This document shows, piece after piece, positions 9,062 through 16,553 of a stretch of 64,000 bases of DNA (position 1 is the stretch's first letter; every line of letters starts with the position of its first letter). The position numbers and the translations under genes are program-made. Source of the DNA: Bradyrhizobium betae (GTDB lineage Bacteria; Pseudomonadota; Alphaproteobacteria; Rhizobiales; Xanthobacteraceae); assembly GCF_004123905.1 (NCBI RefSeq), contig NZ_MZXW01000041.1:248001-312000 (forward strand), in the 5' to 3' direction. A model generated the notes under the pieces. It made no database searches and was not told the origin of the DNA. It saw nothing but the letters and a program-made list of their open reading frames with translations.

Positions 9062-10333
9062 CTACTCCGCCGCCAAAATCGTTCCCTCGACCTCGCCGAA
9101 TCCAACGCGATAGCCGTTGCCCTGACACCAGCCGCGCATGACGAGGCTGTCGCCGTCCTCAAGGAACGTGCGCTTGGTGCCGCCGGGCAGTTCGACCGGC
9201 TCGGTGCCGTTCCAGCTGATCTCCAACAGGCTGCCGCGCTGGTTCTTCTCCGGGCCGGAGATGGTGCCGCTGCCAAGGAGATCGCCGACATTCATCGCGC
9301 AACCGCTCGAGGCGTGGTGCATCAGCTGCTGCACTGAGGACCAGTACATGTACTTGAAATTGGTGCGGCTGATGTTCGCGGGCGCGTTGGCGCCGGCGGC
9401 GCGCAAGGCGACATCGAGCTCCAGATCGTAGTTCTGCGGCTTGTCCTGCCTGAGATAGTCGAGCGGCACCGGCTCCTGCTCCAGTCCCTTCAGGCGGAAC
9501 GGCTCCAGCGCCTCGCGCGTCACCACCCACGGGCTGATCGAGGTCGCGAACGCCTTGGCAAGGAACGGACCCAACGGCACATATTCCCATTGCTGGATAT
9601 CGCGCGCGCTCCAGTCGTTGAGCAGCACAAAGCCGAAGATCATCTCCTCGGCCTGTTGCTCGGTCAGCATGCCGCCCATGGCTGAGGGCTGGCCGACAAC
9701 GACGCCCATCTCCAGCTCGAAATCGAGCCGCTTGCACGGGCCAAAGCTCGGCACGTCCACATTCGGCGGCTTCAGCTGACCGCGCGGCCGCTTCACCTTG
9801 GTGCCGCTCACGACAACAGTGGAGGCGCGGCCGTTATAGCCGATCGGCATATGCAACCAGTTCGGCTGCAGCGCATTGTCCTTGCCGCGAAACATCACGC
9901 CGACATTGGTGGCGTGCTCTTTCGAGGAATAGAAGTCGGTGTAGCCGGAGACGGCGAACGGCAGATGCAGTTTTGCATCGTGCATCGGCACCAGGGCCTG
10001 CTGGCGCAGTTCCTCGTTGTCGCGCAGCTCCGGATGATCGTGCCGCAGCAGCTCGCTGATTCGTGCCCGCGTCTTCGCCCAGACCTTTGGCCCCAGCGCC
10101 ATGAAGGGATTAAGCGAGCCCCCGGCGAATACGCCGAGCGGCCCGACGTCGAGGCGCGAATCCTGCTCAAGCTCCCAGAGATCGAGCACATAATTGCCGA
10201 TCGCAACACCAACGCGTGACGTCGGATTGGCCGCGGTCGAGAACACGCCGTAGGGCAGGTTCTGGATCGGGAAGTCGGAGGCGGGATCGACCTCGATGAA
10301 GGAGCGGAGGCTGGGGTCATTGGGGTGGGGCAT
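9062..10333 (-). CDS. fahA: Fumarylacetoacetase
   Basis: Last enzyme of tyrosine/homogentisate breakdown: fumarylacetoacetate plus water gives fumarate and acetoacetate. The metal ligands of the mammalian enzyme (D126, E199, E201, D233) have counterparts at D133 (YTDFYSS), E206 and E208 (DFELEMGVVVG) and D240 (LLNDWSARD), a constant offset of seven. The 423-aa length fits. The start chosen is ATG 10333, giving MPHPNDPSLRSF. A GTG 11 codons earlier would add a proline-rich stretch with no homologous look. It is last in the minus-strand operon after hmgA, with a 209-base gap holding a palindromic repeat, so expression may be reduced or partly independent. Confidence 0.96.
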   Translation of the reverse strand: MPHPNDPSLRSFIEVDPASDFPIQNLPYGVFSTAANPTSRVGVAIGNYVLDLWELEQDSRLDVGPLGVFAGGSLNPFMALGPKVWAKTRARISELLRHDHPELRDNEELRQQALVPMHDAKLHLPFAVSGYTDFYSSKEHATNVGVMFRGKDNALQPNWLHMPIGYNGRASTVVVSGTKVKRPRGQLKPPNVDVPSFGPCKRLDFELEMGVVVGQPSAMGGMLTEQQAEEMIFGFVLLNDWSARDIQQWEYVPLGPFLAKAFATSISPWVVTREALEPFRLKGLEQEPVPLDYLRQDKPQNYDLELDVALRAAGANAPANISRTNFKYMYWSSVQQLMHHASSGCAMNVGDLLGSGTISGPEKNQRGSLLEISWNGTEPVELPGGTKRTFLEDGDSLVMRGWCQGNGYRVGFGEVEGTILAAE

Positions 10334-10373
10334 TGGTTTCCCGTGGCGCAGCGGTGACGGTGTCACCCTCCCC

Positions 10374-10534
10374 TGGAGGGGGAGGGTCGGCTCAAATTGA
10401 GCGCAGCGAAATATGAGACGGGGTGGGGTGATCTCTCAACACGGGCAGTGTTCCTTGCGGAGAGACCGTCACCCCACCCCGCTACGCATTTCGCTTCGCT
10501 GCATGCGTAGCGACCCTCCCCCTCCAGGGAGGGT
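10374..10534. repeat. Nested palindromic repeat between hmgA and fahA
   Basis: Outer arms of the type ACCCTCCCCTGGAGGGGGAGGGTCG and its complement CGACCCTCCCCCTCCAGGGAG flank inner arms GGGGTGGGGTGA and TCACCCCACCCC. The whole 160-base element can form a long hairpin inside an otherwise co-directional operon. It may work as an attenuator or as a processing signal for the fahA message. Sequence structure is seen; function is inferred. Confidence 0.75.
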
Positions 10535-10542
10535 AAGAGAGA

Positions 10543-11889
10543 CTACGGCTTGTTGGGATCGAACCGTTTCTCCAGGCCCTTCCAGCAATCCGCGTAGTCG
10601 TCCTGAAGCGTCGACGCATTCGCGGCGTGCGCTGTCACGCGCTGCGGGTAGCGGGTCTCGAACATGAAGGCCATGGTCCCCGTCAGCTTCACCGGCTTCA
10701 ACTCGCCATTGCTGGCGTGCTCGAAGGCGTCGCGGTCGGGGCCGTGCGGCAGCATGCAATTGTGCAGGCTGATGCCGCCCGGGACAAAGCCTTGCGGCTT
10801 GGCGTCGTAGACGCCGTAGATCAGGCCCATGAACTCGCTCATGATGTTCATGTGATACCAGGGCGGACGGAACGTATTGTCGGCCACCATCCAGCGCTCG
10901 GGAAAGATCACGAAGTCGATATTCGCCGTGCCCGCGGTCTCCGACGGCGAGGTCAGCACCGTGAAGATCGAGGGATCGGGATGATCGAAGCCGATCGCAC
11001 CCACCGGCGAGAACGTGCGCAGATCGTATTTGTAGGGCGCGTAATTGCCGTGCCAGGCGACGACGTCGATCGGCGAATGCGGCAGTGTCGTCTTGAACAG
11101 AGCGCCGCCCCATTTCACAAACAGCTCGGTCGGCGTGTCCTTGTCCTCGTAATGCGCAACCGGCGTGAGGAAGTCGCGTGCGTTCGCAAGGCAATTGGCG
11201 CCGATCGGGCCACGCTCCGGCAGCGTGAAGGCGCCGCCGTAGTTCTCGCAGAGATAACCGCGCGCCGGCCCGTTCGGGATCTCCACGCGAAACTTGACGC
11301 CGCGCGGGATCACCACGATCTCGCCGGGCTCGGCGTCGATGCGTCCGAACTCGGTCACGAGGCGCAAGACGCCCTGCTGGAGCACGAACATCAGCTCGCC
11401 GTCGGCATTATAAAAGTGCTGGTCCACCATCGACTTGGTGATGAGGTAGATATGCGCAGCCATGCCGGCCTGCGTGTTGACGTCGCCGGCCGTCGTCATG
11501 GTCTGTACGCCCTGCAGGAAGGTCGTGTCCTCCTTCGGGATCGGCGCCGGGTCCCAGCGCAATTGCGCGATCGGCAGATCATATTCATGACACGGCGCCG
11601 ACCGCCACAAGCCGCCATCGGCCTTCTCGAAACGGCCGGAATGCTTCACCGAGGGGCGGATGCGATAGAGCCAGGAGCGCTCGTTGGTGCCCCGCGGCGC
11701 GGTGAAGGGCGAGCCCGAGAGCTGCTCGGCATAGAGCCCGTAGGCGCAGCGTTGCGGCGAGTTGCGCCCGATCGGCAGCGCGCCCGGCAGTGCCTCGGTC
11801 TCAAAACTATTGCCGAAGCCGGACATGTAGCCCGGCGTCACCTGGGCCGAGCTGCGGATGATCTGATCAGGCGAGGTATTGATGTTCAT
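10543..11889 (-). CDS. hmgA: Homogentisate 1,2-dioxygenase
   Basis: Fe(II) ring-cleavage enzyme: homogentisate plus O2 gives maleylacetoacetate. The iron ligands H346 and E352 (PPWYHMNIMSEFMG) and H382 (MLPHGPD) are present, as is the catalytic base H303 (GFDHPDPSIF). Their spacing is identical to the human enzyme (292, 335, 341, 371). The start is ATG 11889 with AAGGAGGAGG just upstream. An earlier GTG/TTG start would overlap that ribosome site. It has 448 aa, normal for the family. The start lies 2 bases after the stop of the metallo-beta-lactamase-fold gene, so the two are surely cotranscribed. Confidence 0.97.
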   Translation of the reverse strand: MNINTSPDQIIRSSAQVTPGYMSGFGNSFETEALPGALPIGRNSPQRCAYGLYAEQLSGSPFTAPRGTNERSWLYRIRPSVKHSGRFEKADGGLWRSAPCHEYDLPIAQLRWDPAPIPKEDTTFLQGVQTMTTAGDVNTQAGMAAHIYLITKSMVDQHFYNADGELMFVLQQGVLRLVTEFGRIDAEPGEIVVIPRGVKFRVEIPNGPARGYLCENYGGAFTLPERGPIGANCLANARDFLTPVAHYEDKDTPTELFVKWGGALFKTTLPHSPIDVVAWHGNYAPYKYDLRTFSPVGAIGFDHPDPSIFTVLTSPSETAGTANIDFVIFPERWMVADNTFRPPWYHMNIMSEFMGLIYGVYDAKPQGFVPGGISLHNCMLPHGPDRDAFEHASNGELKPVKLTGTMAFMFETRYPQRVTAHAANASTLQDDYADCWKGLEKRFDPNKP

Positions 11890-11891
11890 AA

Positions 11892-12848
11892 CTATCCTCC
11901 TCCTTGCAAGTTCGCCCACATTTCCTGGTCGCGCTTGTCAGTCCAGATCACGGGATCGTCGATACCGGACGCCTCGTCATAGGCGCGCGACACGTTGAAC
12001 GGCAGGCAATGCTCGTAGATGGCGAAGCTGGAAAATTTCGGATCCATCACTTCGCGCGTCGCGGCCATCGATTCCTTCAGCGTGCGGCCCTTGGCGACCG
12101 AGATTTCGGCTGCGCCATAGAGCGAGGTGACGAAGTCGCGCGTCATCGCGATCGCTTCGCGCACCGTGCTGACGCCCTTCAGCGCATCGCCGCGACCCGG
12201 CGCGATCGCCTTGGGATTGAAGTTGCGGATCTCGTTCAGCGTCAGCGGCCATTCGCGCAAATGCGCATCACCGCAATAGCAGGCCGAGTGATATTCGATG
12301 AGATCGCCGGAGAACATGACTTCGGCATCCGGCACCCAGGCTACGATGTCGCCCGAAGTGTGGCCGGCGCCAAGCTGCATCAGACGCACCTCACGCTTGC
12401 CGAGATAGATCGACATCTCGCCTTCGAAAGTGAGCGTCGGCCACGTCAGGCCGGGGATGCTCTCGGCATCCTGGAACAGGCGCGGGAAGCGGCCATATTC
12501 GGAATCCCAATCCTGCTGGCCGCGCTCCTCGATCAACCGATAGGTCTCCTGCGAGGCCACAATACCCTGTGCCTTGTAGGCTGAGGCGCCGAGCACGCGC
12601 ACCGCGTGATAATGCGACAGCACGACATATTTGATCGGCTTGTCGGTGACGGTGCGGACACGCTCTATCACCTTGTTGGCCATCGCCGGCGTCGACTGCG
12701 CGTCGAACACCAGGCAGCCGTCGTCGCCGACGATGATCGCGGTGTTGGGATCGCCCTCGGCGGTGAAGGCGTAGAGATCGGTACCGATCTCGGAGAAGGT
12801 GATTGTCTTCTCGGAGAGATCGCCGGTGGACGCGAAGTTCTTCGCCAT
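11892..12848 (-). CDS. Metallo-beta-lactamase-fold protein lacking the second metal site
   Basis: A 318-aa MBL-fold protein in the homogentisate operon. The usual HxHxDH motif reads HYHAVR here (H79, H81, then V83 and R84). H163 (GAGHTSGD) and D182 (FSGDLIEYH) are kept. The late histidine, normally in PGHG, is R219 (APGRGD). The first site (three histidines) is therefore intact, while the second site has lost Asp, His and His together. The fold is otherwise complete, and a C-terminal helical region of about 90 residues follows. Substrate is unknown. It may be a mononuclear hydrolase or oxygenase, or a binding protein acting on a homogentisate-pathway intermediate. The start is ATG 12848. Confidence 0.85.
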   Translation of the reverse strand: MAKNFASTGDLSEKTITFSEIGTDLYAFTAEGDPNTAIIVGDDGCLVFDAQSTPAMANKVIERVRTVTDKPIKYVVLSHYHAVRVLGASAYKAQGIVASQETYRLIEERGQQDWDSEYGRFPRLFQDAESIPGLTWPTLTFEGEMSIYLGKREVRLMQLGAGHTSGDIVAWVPDAEVMFSGDLIEYHSACYCGDAHLREWPLTLNEIRNFNPKAIAPGRGDALKGVSTVREAIAMTRDFVTSLYGAAEISVAKGRTLKESMAATREVMDPKFSSFAIYEHCLPFNVSRAYDEASGIDDPVIWTDKRDQEMWANLQGGG

Positions 12849-12870
12849 CAATTCATCCTCAAGTCTTGGG

Positions 12871-13095
12871 TTATTGTTGTTGCTGTTGTTGCTGCTGGCC
12901 GTCGATCATGCGGCGTTTCGCCAGCACGAGCGCGTCCCGCAGCACGTCGATGTCGCCGATATGGTTGGCGAGGATCAGGACCAGCGCCGCATCGAAATCG
13001 GCGCTCTGCTCCTCCGTGAGGCCACGATGCGCCTCGACGATGGCGCGAAAGGCGTCATCGGGCCGCGCGAAGTTGGAACTGGTGGAGAGCGGCAT
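12871..13095 (-). CDS. DUF2783-type small protein with polyglutamine tail, likely coupling partner of the adjacent monooxygenase
   Basis: A 74-aa protein. Residues 1-60 match my memory of DUF2783 (LTEEQSADFDAALVLILANHIGD). It ends in eight consecutive glutamines encoded by mixed CAG/CAA codons. It lies 8 bases after the FAD monooxygenase stop, behind a GAGG ribosome site. Pseudomonas putida uses a 3-hydroxyphenylacetate hydroxylase made of a 63-kDa flavoprotein (MhaA) and a coupling protein of about 6 kDa (MhaB) next to its homogentisate genes. Size and position fit MhaB. That role is inferred, not shown by sequence comparison. Confidence 0.75.
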   Translation of the reverse strand: MPLSTSSNFARPDDAFRAIVEAHRGLTEEQSADFDAALVLILANHIGDIDVLRDALVLAKRRMIDGQQQQQQQQ

Positions 13096-13103
13096 ACGAA
13101 ACC

Positions 13104-14720
13104 TCAATTCAAACCTTGAGCCCGCGATAGCGCGACGGCGATCGCGTCGCGCGTCGGGTGGCGGAAGCGCGCCGCGACATAGCCATCGGGCCTGAGCAGA
13201 TAGGCCGCACCCGGCTCGGCGTCGTAGCGTTTCGTGACGAGGCCCGAGGGATCGGCAAGTCCGCCCTCGCCGCCGATGCAGATGCCCTTCACGCCATCGG
13301 GCGCGTCGATTGCGGCGCCATTGCTGAACGATAGCAAGGTGAAGTCCGTTCCACCCTTGCGGAAGGCATCCGTTAGATAGACCTGCTGGCCAAGGGGCGC
13401 ATCGAGCATGGAACAGCCGGGCCGCGGGCCAGCGTCCCACGCATCAGCATCGGGTGACGATAGCGGCGAATCATAGCTGCACGGCACCGACAGCCGGCCG
13501 CCATTGACCATGCGCTTGCCGAACTCCGTTTCCTTGGCCAGCGACAGCACGGCCTTGCGCAGCCGCGCTTCCTGGTGCGAATTCGGCGCCATGAAATCGG
13601 TCGAGCGGGTGGACTCGCGGATGTTCTCATCGGCCGCAAGGCTCCGCTCAACGTGATAGCTTTCGAGCAGGCTCGCGGGCGAGGTGCCGCGCAGCACGCG
13701 ATCGAGCTTCCAGGAAAGATTTTCCGCGTCCTCGAGTCCCGAGTTCGCACCGCGCGCGCCGAAGGGTGAGACCTGATGCGCGGAATCGCCCGCAAAAATC
13801 ACGCGACCGTGGAGGAAGCGGTCCATCCGGCGACACTGGAATTTGTAGAGCGAAATCCATTCAAACTCGAACTTGTCGTGCCCGAGCATGCGCGCGATCC
13901 GCGGCCGCACGTTCTCGGGCTTCTTTTCGACCGTGGGATCGGCGTAGCGGTTGAGTTGGAGATCGATGCGCCAGACGCCGTCGGGCTGCCTGTGCAAGAG
14001 CGCCGAGCGTCCCGCATGAAACGGCGGATCGAACCAGAACCAGCGTTCGGTCGGGAATTCCGCGGTCATCTTGACGTCGGCGATCAGGAACTGGTCTTCG
14101 AACACCTGGCCAGCGAAGTCGGCGCCAACCATCTGCCGCAGCGAGGAGCGGGCGCCATCGCAGGCGACGACATATTGCGCGTGCAGGCGATAGGCGCCCT
14201 CGGGCGTTTCGATCGTCAGCGCGACGGAATCGTTGCGTTGCTCGAGCGCCGTCACCTTGTTGCGCCAGCGCAGGTCAATCGCAGGCAGATCGCTGATGCG
14301 ATCGACCAGATAAGCCTCGGCGTAATATTGCTGAAGGTTGATGAAGGCCGGCCGCTTGTGGCCGTCCTCCGGCAGCAGATTGAACTGATAGAGCTGCGAC
14401 TCGCCATGAAAGATGCGGCCGACGCTCCACACCACGCCCTTCTCGACCATGCGGTCGGCGACGCCGAGCCGGTCCCAATATTCCAGCGACCGTTTTGAGA
14501 AGCAGATCGCGCGCGAGCCTTCGCCGATGCGGTCGGCATCATCCAGCAGGACGACGCGCTGACCGCGCTGGGCCAGATCAATCGCCAGCGACAGTCCGAC
14601 CGGGCCCGCGCCGACGACTACGACCGGGTGCTCGGCCGGGCTTTGGCCGGGGCGGTCCTGATCGGGGTGGCGGCGATAGCCGAACTGGGATTTGGCCTGA
14701 TACGTATTGGCCTGCGCCAT
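13104..14720 (-). CDS. FAD-dependent aromatic hydroxylase (MhaA/MhpA-like)
   Basis: Group A flavoprotein monooxygenase of 538 aa. The N-terminal dinucleotide fold has VVVGAGPVGLSLA at about residues 34-46. The DG motif (ACDGARSSLRQ) lies near 190, and the FAD ribityl motif GDSAHQVSPFGARGANSG lies near 310-330. Such enzymes use NAD(P)H to hydroxylate phenols. As first gene of the operon ending in hmgA-fahA, its likely product is homogentisate or a precursor. 3-hydroxyphenylacetate 6-hydroxylase is the best guess, supported by size and by the small partner gene downstream. Other aromatic acids remain possible. It is divergent from a MarR gene. Confidence 0.87.
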   Translation of the reverse strand: MAQANTYQAKSQFGYRRHPDQDRPGQSPAEHPVVVVGAGPVGLSLAIDLAQRGQRVVLLDDADRIGEGSRAICFSKRSLEYWDRLGVADRMVEKGVVWSVGRIFHGESQLYQFNLLPEDGHKRPAFINLQQYYAEAYLVDRISDLPAIDLRWRNKVTALEQRNDSVALTIETPEGAYRLHAQYVVACDGARSSLRQMVGADFAGQVFEDQFLIADVKMTAEFPTERWFWFDPPFHAGRSALLHRQPDGVWRIDLQLNRYADPTVEKKPENVRPRIARMLGHDKFEFEWISLYKFQCRRMDRFLHGRVIFAGDSAHQVSPFGARGANSGLEDAENLSWKLDRVLRGTSPASLLESYHVERSLAADENIRESTRSTDFMAPNSHQEARLRKAVLSLAKETEFGKRMVNGGRLSVPCSYDSPLSSPDADAWDAGPRPGCSMLDAPLGQQVYLTDAFRKGGTDFTLLSFSNGAAIDAPDGVKGICIGGEGGLADPSGLVTKRYDAEPGAAYLLRPDGYVAARFRHPTRDAIAVALSRAQGLN

Positions 14721-14762
14721 GCACTAACCTCGGCTCTGGTCAGGAGCGGACTGATCTGCTAG

Positions 14763-14782
14763 ATAGTCTCACGTGCAACTAT
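14763..14782. promoter_or_regulatory. Imperfect 20-bp palindrome, candidate MarR operator
   Basis: ATAGT-ct-CACGTG-ca-ACTAT reads as an inverted repeat with 16 of 20 positions symmetric, centred on CACGTG. It lies 43 bases before the monooxygenase start and about 90 bases before the MarR start. MarR dimers bind such 16-20-bp palindromes. The pairing with this regulator is inferred from position. Confidence 0.5.
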
Positions 14783-14872
14783 TTTGGACCGGCGCCGGCC
14801 GGCCGTCAACTGGAATTCGGAGCGCAAGCCTTGGCGAGAACATCCAGCGATCCGGCGCTGAAGCGACGAGAG

Positions 14873-15373
14873 ATGGACGGGGCCTCGCCGCAACCGAAGG
14901 CGCGGCTCGATCTGTTCAGGTTCCTGCCGTTCCGCCTCAACCGGCTCGCGGCGGAGGTGAGCTCCGCGCTCGCGGTCGAATATCAGGAACGTCACGGCCT
15001 CGACATTCCGGCCTGGCGCGTGATCGCGACGCTCGGCTTCCGCAACGATGCCTGCAGCGCGCAGTACATCTCGCAATGCACCCGCACGCACAAATCCACC
15101 ATCAGCCGCGCGGTGACCACGCTGTTGCATGAACAACTGATCGAGCGGGTCGAGAACGAAGCCGACCGCCGCGAATTCCGTCTGCAACTGACGAAGAAAG
15201 GCCGCGCACTTTACGAGGAGCTGTTCCCGCAATTGCTGCGGCGGGAAGACGAGATCCTCGCCTGCCTCTCCGCGCAGGAGCGCAAGCAGCTATCCGCGCT
15301 GCTCGGCAAGATCGAGCAGAGTCTCGATTTGATCCAGACCAGCGAAGAGGCCGACGCCAAGCAGGCGTATTGA
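14873..15373 (+). CDS. MarR-family transcriptional regulator
   Basis: A 166-aa winged-helix regulator. It has an N-terminal dimerisation helix (LFRFLPFRLNRLAAEVSSAL), a recognition helix region (CTRTHKSTISRAVTTLLHEQLIERV, about residues 70-95) and a wing with DRREFRLQLTKKG. MarR proteins usually repress aromatic-catabolism genes and are released by a phenolic ligand. The divergent position opposite the monooxygenase operon suggests it controls that operon, with homogentisate or the hydroxylase substrate as effector. The start chosen is ATG 14873, placing the first helix at normal distance. The frame stays open upstream, so a longer N-terminus is possible. Its stop abuts the convergent lactonase gene with no gap. 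Confidence 0.85.
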   Translation: MDGASPQPKARLDLFRFLPFRLNRLAAEVSSALAVEYQERHGLDIPAWRVIATLGFRNDACSAQYISQCTRTHKSTISRAVTTLLHEQLIERVENEADRREFRLQLTKKGRALYEELFPQLLRREDEILACLSAQERKQLSALLGKIEQSLDLIQTSEEADAKQAY

Positions 15374-16183
15374 TCACTTCGCAAACGACCGCGACGGCGG
15401 CAGATGTAGGGCCCAGGCATCGACCTTGTCGCTGGCGCGCGGATAGATTTCGGTCACGATCGGATCGTGGCCGGGAATGAACCTGTCAGGATGGCCGGCG
15501 AGGCGCTCGATCGTCTCCCAGCCGACCGCCATGTCGCCGACATTGTAGACGATCGGAAACGGGCTCCGGCGCTGCAGATTGGCGTAGTAATGCGCGGCAT
15601 CGGACGCCAGCACCACCGGCCCGCGCGCGGTCTCGACCTTGACCACCTGCAGGCCATCGGAATGGCCCCCGACGCGGTGCACGGTCACTCCGGGCGCGAT
15701 CTCGCCGTCGCCCGAATAGAAATTGACGCGCTCACCATAGACATGGCGCACCATCTGCGTGACGTGTTCGACCGAGAACGGATGTCGCAGCAGTCCGTTG
15801 CACATGCAGCGGCCCGTCGCGTAGGCCATCTCGCGCTCCTGGAGATGGAAGCGCGCATTCGGGAAGCGATCGAGATTGCCGGCGTGGTCGTAATGCAGAT
15901 GCGTCACGATAATGTCGCGAATGCTCGATGCCGCGACGCCAAAGCGCTCCAGCGCATCGACCGGATCAAGCGTCAGCTTGCGCGCCCGCGCGCTCGCCTC
16001 CTCGGCATTGAAGCCGGTATCGACCAGGATCTCCCGGCCGCCACCACGGATCAGCCAGACGAAATAGTCGAGGTCCTGCGCCGCGCTGTCATGCGGATCG
16101 GGCGGCGACAGGAAGTTCATGGCGGGTGTGCGCGGCGACATCGTCGCATAGCGCAGGGCGTAGATTTCGTAGGCGTTTCCCAT
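15374..16183 (-). CDS. N-acyl-homoserine-lactonase-type metallo-beta-lactamase-fold hydrolase
   Basis: A 269-aa MBL-fold lactonase of the AttM/AiiB type. All metal ligands are visible: HLHYDH at residues 95-100, H in VGGHSDG, D in LASDAAHYY and H in IPGHDP. The N-terminal YAL.Y strand and PPDPHD loop resemble AHL lactonases. It probably opens homoserine-lactone or other lactone rings, which could quench quorum signals or allow carbon use. No signal peptide is seen, so it is cytoplasmic. It is convergent with the MarR gene, sharing no intergenic base. Contrast with the degenerate MBL protein at 11892-12848, which is only a distant relative. Confidence 0.82.
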   Translation of the reverse strand: MGNAYEIYALRYATMSPRTPAMNFLSPPDPHDSAAQDLDYFVWLIRGGGREILVDTGFNAEEASARARKLTLDPVDALERFGVAASSIRDIIVTHLHYDHAGNLDRFPNARFHLQEREMAYATGRCMCNGLLRHPFSVEHVTQMVRHVYGERVNFYSGDGEIAPGVTVHRVGGHSDGLQVVKVETARGPVVLASDAAHYYANLQRRSPFPIVYNVGDMAVGWETIERLAGHPDRFIPGHDPIVTEIYPRASDKVDAWALHLPPSRSFAK

Positions 16184-16553
16184 GGCTCTTGCTTTTTCTA
16201 TGTTGGATCTTGCGGGACGATCGCGCGCACCAAGCCATTGTCCGCCGGAAAGGTCAAACGCCGCGCGCTGCGACAGAAGCAGGCCTGCAATGTGAGACCA
16301 ATCACACTATCGTCTCCGTCGCTGCACTAACATGGCATCCGTAAGGCCCAACCGGGTCGTGTCGAGTGCAACCATGACAGTTCGTTCATTCCCCTCGCAG
16401 CGCGCCCACGCATCGCGGTCAATTGTCGCGATAATGCCGAATCTCCAAGCGGTTGACGCCCTCCTTCCCCGGTTTGATAATGCACTTTGCGTAAGTTAAG
16501 GTCGCCGCGGCGCAAGCTGGTAACGGCGCCTTTTTGGCTGGACCGCGCTCATT
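16184..16553. other. Intergenic region upstream of the first caspase-like gene
   Basis: No gene in 370 bases. The right end holds the promoter described at 16453-16481. The left part should hold the promoter of the lactonase gene on the other strand, but I cannot pick one out. I see no clear repeat of more than about 8 bp. Confidence 0.5.
16453..16481 (+). promoter_or_regulatory. Sigma-70-type promoter for the caspase-like TPR gene
   Basis: TTGACG at 16453-16458 and GATAAT at 16476-16481 are separated by exactly 17 bases. Predicted start is about 66 bases before the ATG at 16554. This is the closest match to a housekeeping promoter in this gap. Confidence 0.55.
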
